Source: Bacteroidales bacterium | Lineage (GTDB): Bacteria > Bacteroidota > Bacteroidia > Bacteroidales > UBA932 | Assembly (NCBI GenBank): GCA_017509375.1 | Contig: JAFWPT010000227.1 | Span: 1 to 15,710 of the forward strand | Direction: 5' to 3' | Length of the DNA stretch: 15,710 nt | Shown here: positions 14,749 through 15,710 of the stretch, in pieces | Numbering within the stretch: the stretch's first letter is position 1 | Layout of the letters: every line of letters begins with the position of its first letter | Made by a program: the position numbers and the translations under genes | The notes under the pieces: model-generated | Databases searched by the model: none | What the model was told of the DNA's origin: nothing | What the model saw: only the letters and a program-made list of their open reading frames with translations

Positions 14749-15615
14749 TTAATTAATTGCTTTTATTGCGTCTGCCACATCTTCCAGCAGCCATTTGGGG
14801 GTAGAAGTAGCGCCGCATACCCCTGCAGTAGCGGCACCTTCGAACCAGGATGCCTGAAGCCCGGCGGCAGAAGCTACGTGGTAGCTGCGGGGATTGATGC
14901 TGCGACACCATTCGAACAGCACCTTCCCGTTGGAACTGGAGGTGCCGGAGACGAAGACCAGAACGTCGTTGGCCCGGGCAAACGCAGCCAAGTCCCGATG
15001 GCGCGACGCCACCTGCGCACAAATGCTGTCGTGCACCGTGAGGCCGGCCGTCATCAGCTGCCGGAGCCTCCCGGCCAGCAGGCCATAGCCCTCCGGACTC
15101 ATCGTGGTCTGGGAAAACAGCTCCACAGGCAAATCGGCACGAAGCAGCCCCCCGGAGACGGCGTCCACAAGCTGCCCGGCGGTCTCCACCACCACCGCCC
15201 TGCCGCCGGTCTGTCCCACGAGGCCCAATACTTCGGGATGTCCGATTTTGCCAAAAATCACCACCTGGGCACGTTCGGAGGCCGCTTTTATCTGCTGCTG
15301 CAAGCGCAGCACCACAGGGCAGGTGCAGTCAATGACTCGCAGGCCTGCGCCGGCAAGCTTTACATAGGTGGACGGAGGTTCCCCGTACGCCCTGATGAGC
15401 ACGGTGCTACCGGGCCCGAGCTTATCCAGGCCGGCATGGTCTATGGTGCCCAAGCCCTTGTGGCTCAGGCGGGTAAGTTCTTCTTCATTGTGAACAATGG
15501 CACCCAGAGACCAGAGCTTCCCTTCTTCCTTTGCCAGGAAGTCTTCCGCAGTAGAAATGGCGCGGATAACGCCTCCGCAGAAGCCGGAATGCGGGTCGAT
15601 GCCAACACTTATCAT
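14749..15615 (-). CDS. ispH: IspH, 4-hydroxy-3-methylbut-2-enyl diphosphate reductase
   Basis: The product has 288 residues. IspH is the cytoplasmic iron-sulfur enzyme of the last MEP-pathway step, reducing HMBPP to isopentenyl and dimethylallyl diphosphate. The three cluster cysteines are present: Cys13 (GFCGGV), Cys99 (CTCPVV) and Cys199 (DSICAQ). Substrate-site residues corresponding to E. coli His41, His124, Glu126, Thr167, Ser225, Asn227 and Ser269 are present (VHN, GHPEV, SQTTMS, SSSNGK, STPK). The position of E. coli His74 is Tyr77 here (LIRAYGEPP). The ATG at 15615 is chosen because it overlaps the cmk stop in ATGA; a longer frame starting at 15654 would run into cmk. It belongs to a cmk-ispH operon. 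Confidence 0.95.
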   Translation of the reverse strand: MISVGIDPHSGFCGGVIRAISTAEDFLAKEEGKLWSLGAIVHNEEELTRLSHKGLGTIDHAGLDKLGPGSTVLIRAYGEPPSTYVKLAGAGLRVIDCTCPVVLRLQQQIKAASERAQVVIFGKIGHPEVLGLVGQTGGRAVVVETAGQLVDAVSGGLLRADLPVELFSQTTMSPEGYGLLAGRLRQLMTAGLTVHDSICAQVASRHRDLAAFARANDVLVFVSGTSSSNGKVLFEWCRSINPRSYHVASAAGLQASWFEGAATAGVCGATSTPKWLLEDVADAIKAIN

Positions 15616-15710
15616 AGGATACCGAATTTGCCCTGCATAAGGCCCTGTATCCACGCGAGCTCCTCGTCGAAGCCCATCTCGGAGTTATCCAGCTCGAAGG
15701 CATCTTCCGC
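15612..15710 (-). CDS. cmk: Cytidylate kinase, C-terminal end only
   Basis: Only the last 32 codons and the stop lie in the window; the rest is beyond the right edge. The reading AEDAFELDNSEMGFDEELAW ending in GKFGIL has the C-terminal signature of cytidylate kinase (DAxxLDNSxMxxEEQLxW), which phosphorylates CMP and dCMP. The stop overlaps the ispH start by ATGA. The neighbour order cmk-ispH is common in Bacteroidales and supports the call. It is partial, so the identity is less certain than for the complete genes. Confidence 0.75.
   Translation of the reverse strand, partial: AEDAFELDNSEMGFDEELAWIQGLMQGKFGIL

Noticed and set aside
15616..15654. Extended N-terminus of IspH
   Set aside because: These codons overlap the cmk C-terminus, and the ATG within ATGA begins right at the normal IspH N-terminus.

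Overview
The window looks like a chromosome segment of a Bacteroidota species, most likely order Bacteroidales. The evidence is: several matches to the Bacteroidota promoter pattern (TTTG or TTG, 20 nt, then TAnnTTTG); no Shine-Dalgarno sequences; lipoproteins built from fimbrillin-like, BIG2 and Fibrobacter-paralogous (FISUMP) domains; a DUF4783 gene divergent from rlmH; and the order cmk-ispH. The genus cannot be fixed from the sequence alone. All family names come from reading the translations by eye; no search was run.

Left part (1-4867, minus strand): an accessory surface-protein operon. A 205-aa lipoprotein of two BIG2 domains is followed 15 nt later by a giant lipoprotein that runs off the left edge with at least 1379 residues. 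It reads fimbrillin-like domain, vWA-like domain, two BIG2 domains, then alternating FISUMP and BIG2 modules. One Bacteroidota-type promoter precedes the pair.

Middle (about 4867-5630): a GC-rich stretch with no credible gene but dense in structure. It holds three copies of a 28-nt palindromic repeat, two long inverted repeats, a 23-bp perfect palindrome, a 25-bp direct repeat and a four-tract G-quadruplex motif. The direct repeat and G-rich unit appear to have inserted in the 3' end of the neighbouring transporter gene and replaced its C-terminus.

Core part (5538-15710): a tightly overlapping minus-strand unit rlmH, large NtrY-like sensor kinase, BASS-like transporter; a plus-strand DUF4783 gene sharing a bidirectional promoter with rlmH; a minus-strand efp unit (efp, unknown secreted protein, secreted esterase) with its own promoter; and cmk (3' end only), ispH and a secreted nucleoside hydrolase with an unrecognised N-terminal module. 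The core genes are housekeeping (translation, isoprenoid and nucleotide metabolism) mixed with secreted enzymes.

No RNA gene, CRISPR array, transposase or reverse transcriptase was found. The most distinctive points are the remodelled transporter C-terminus with its G-quadruplex element, the symmetrical rlmH/DUF4783 promoter, and the mosaic FISUMP modules of the giant lipoprotein.
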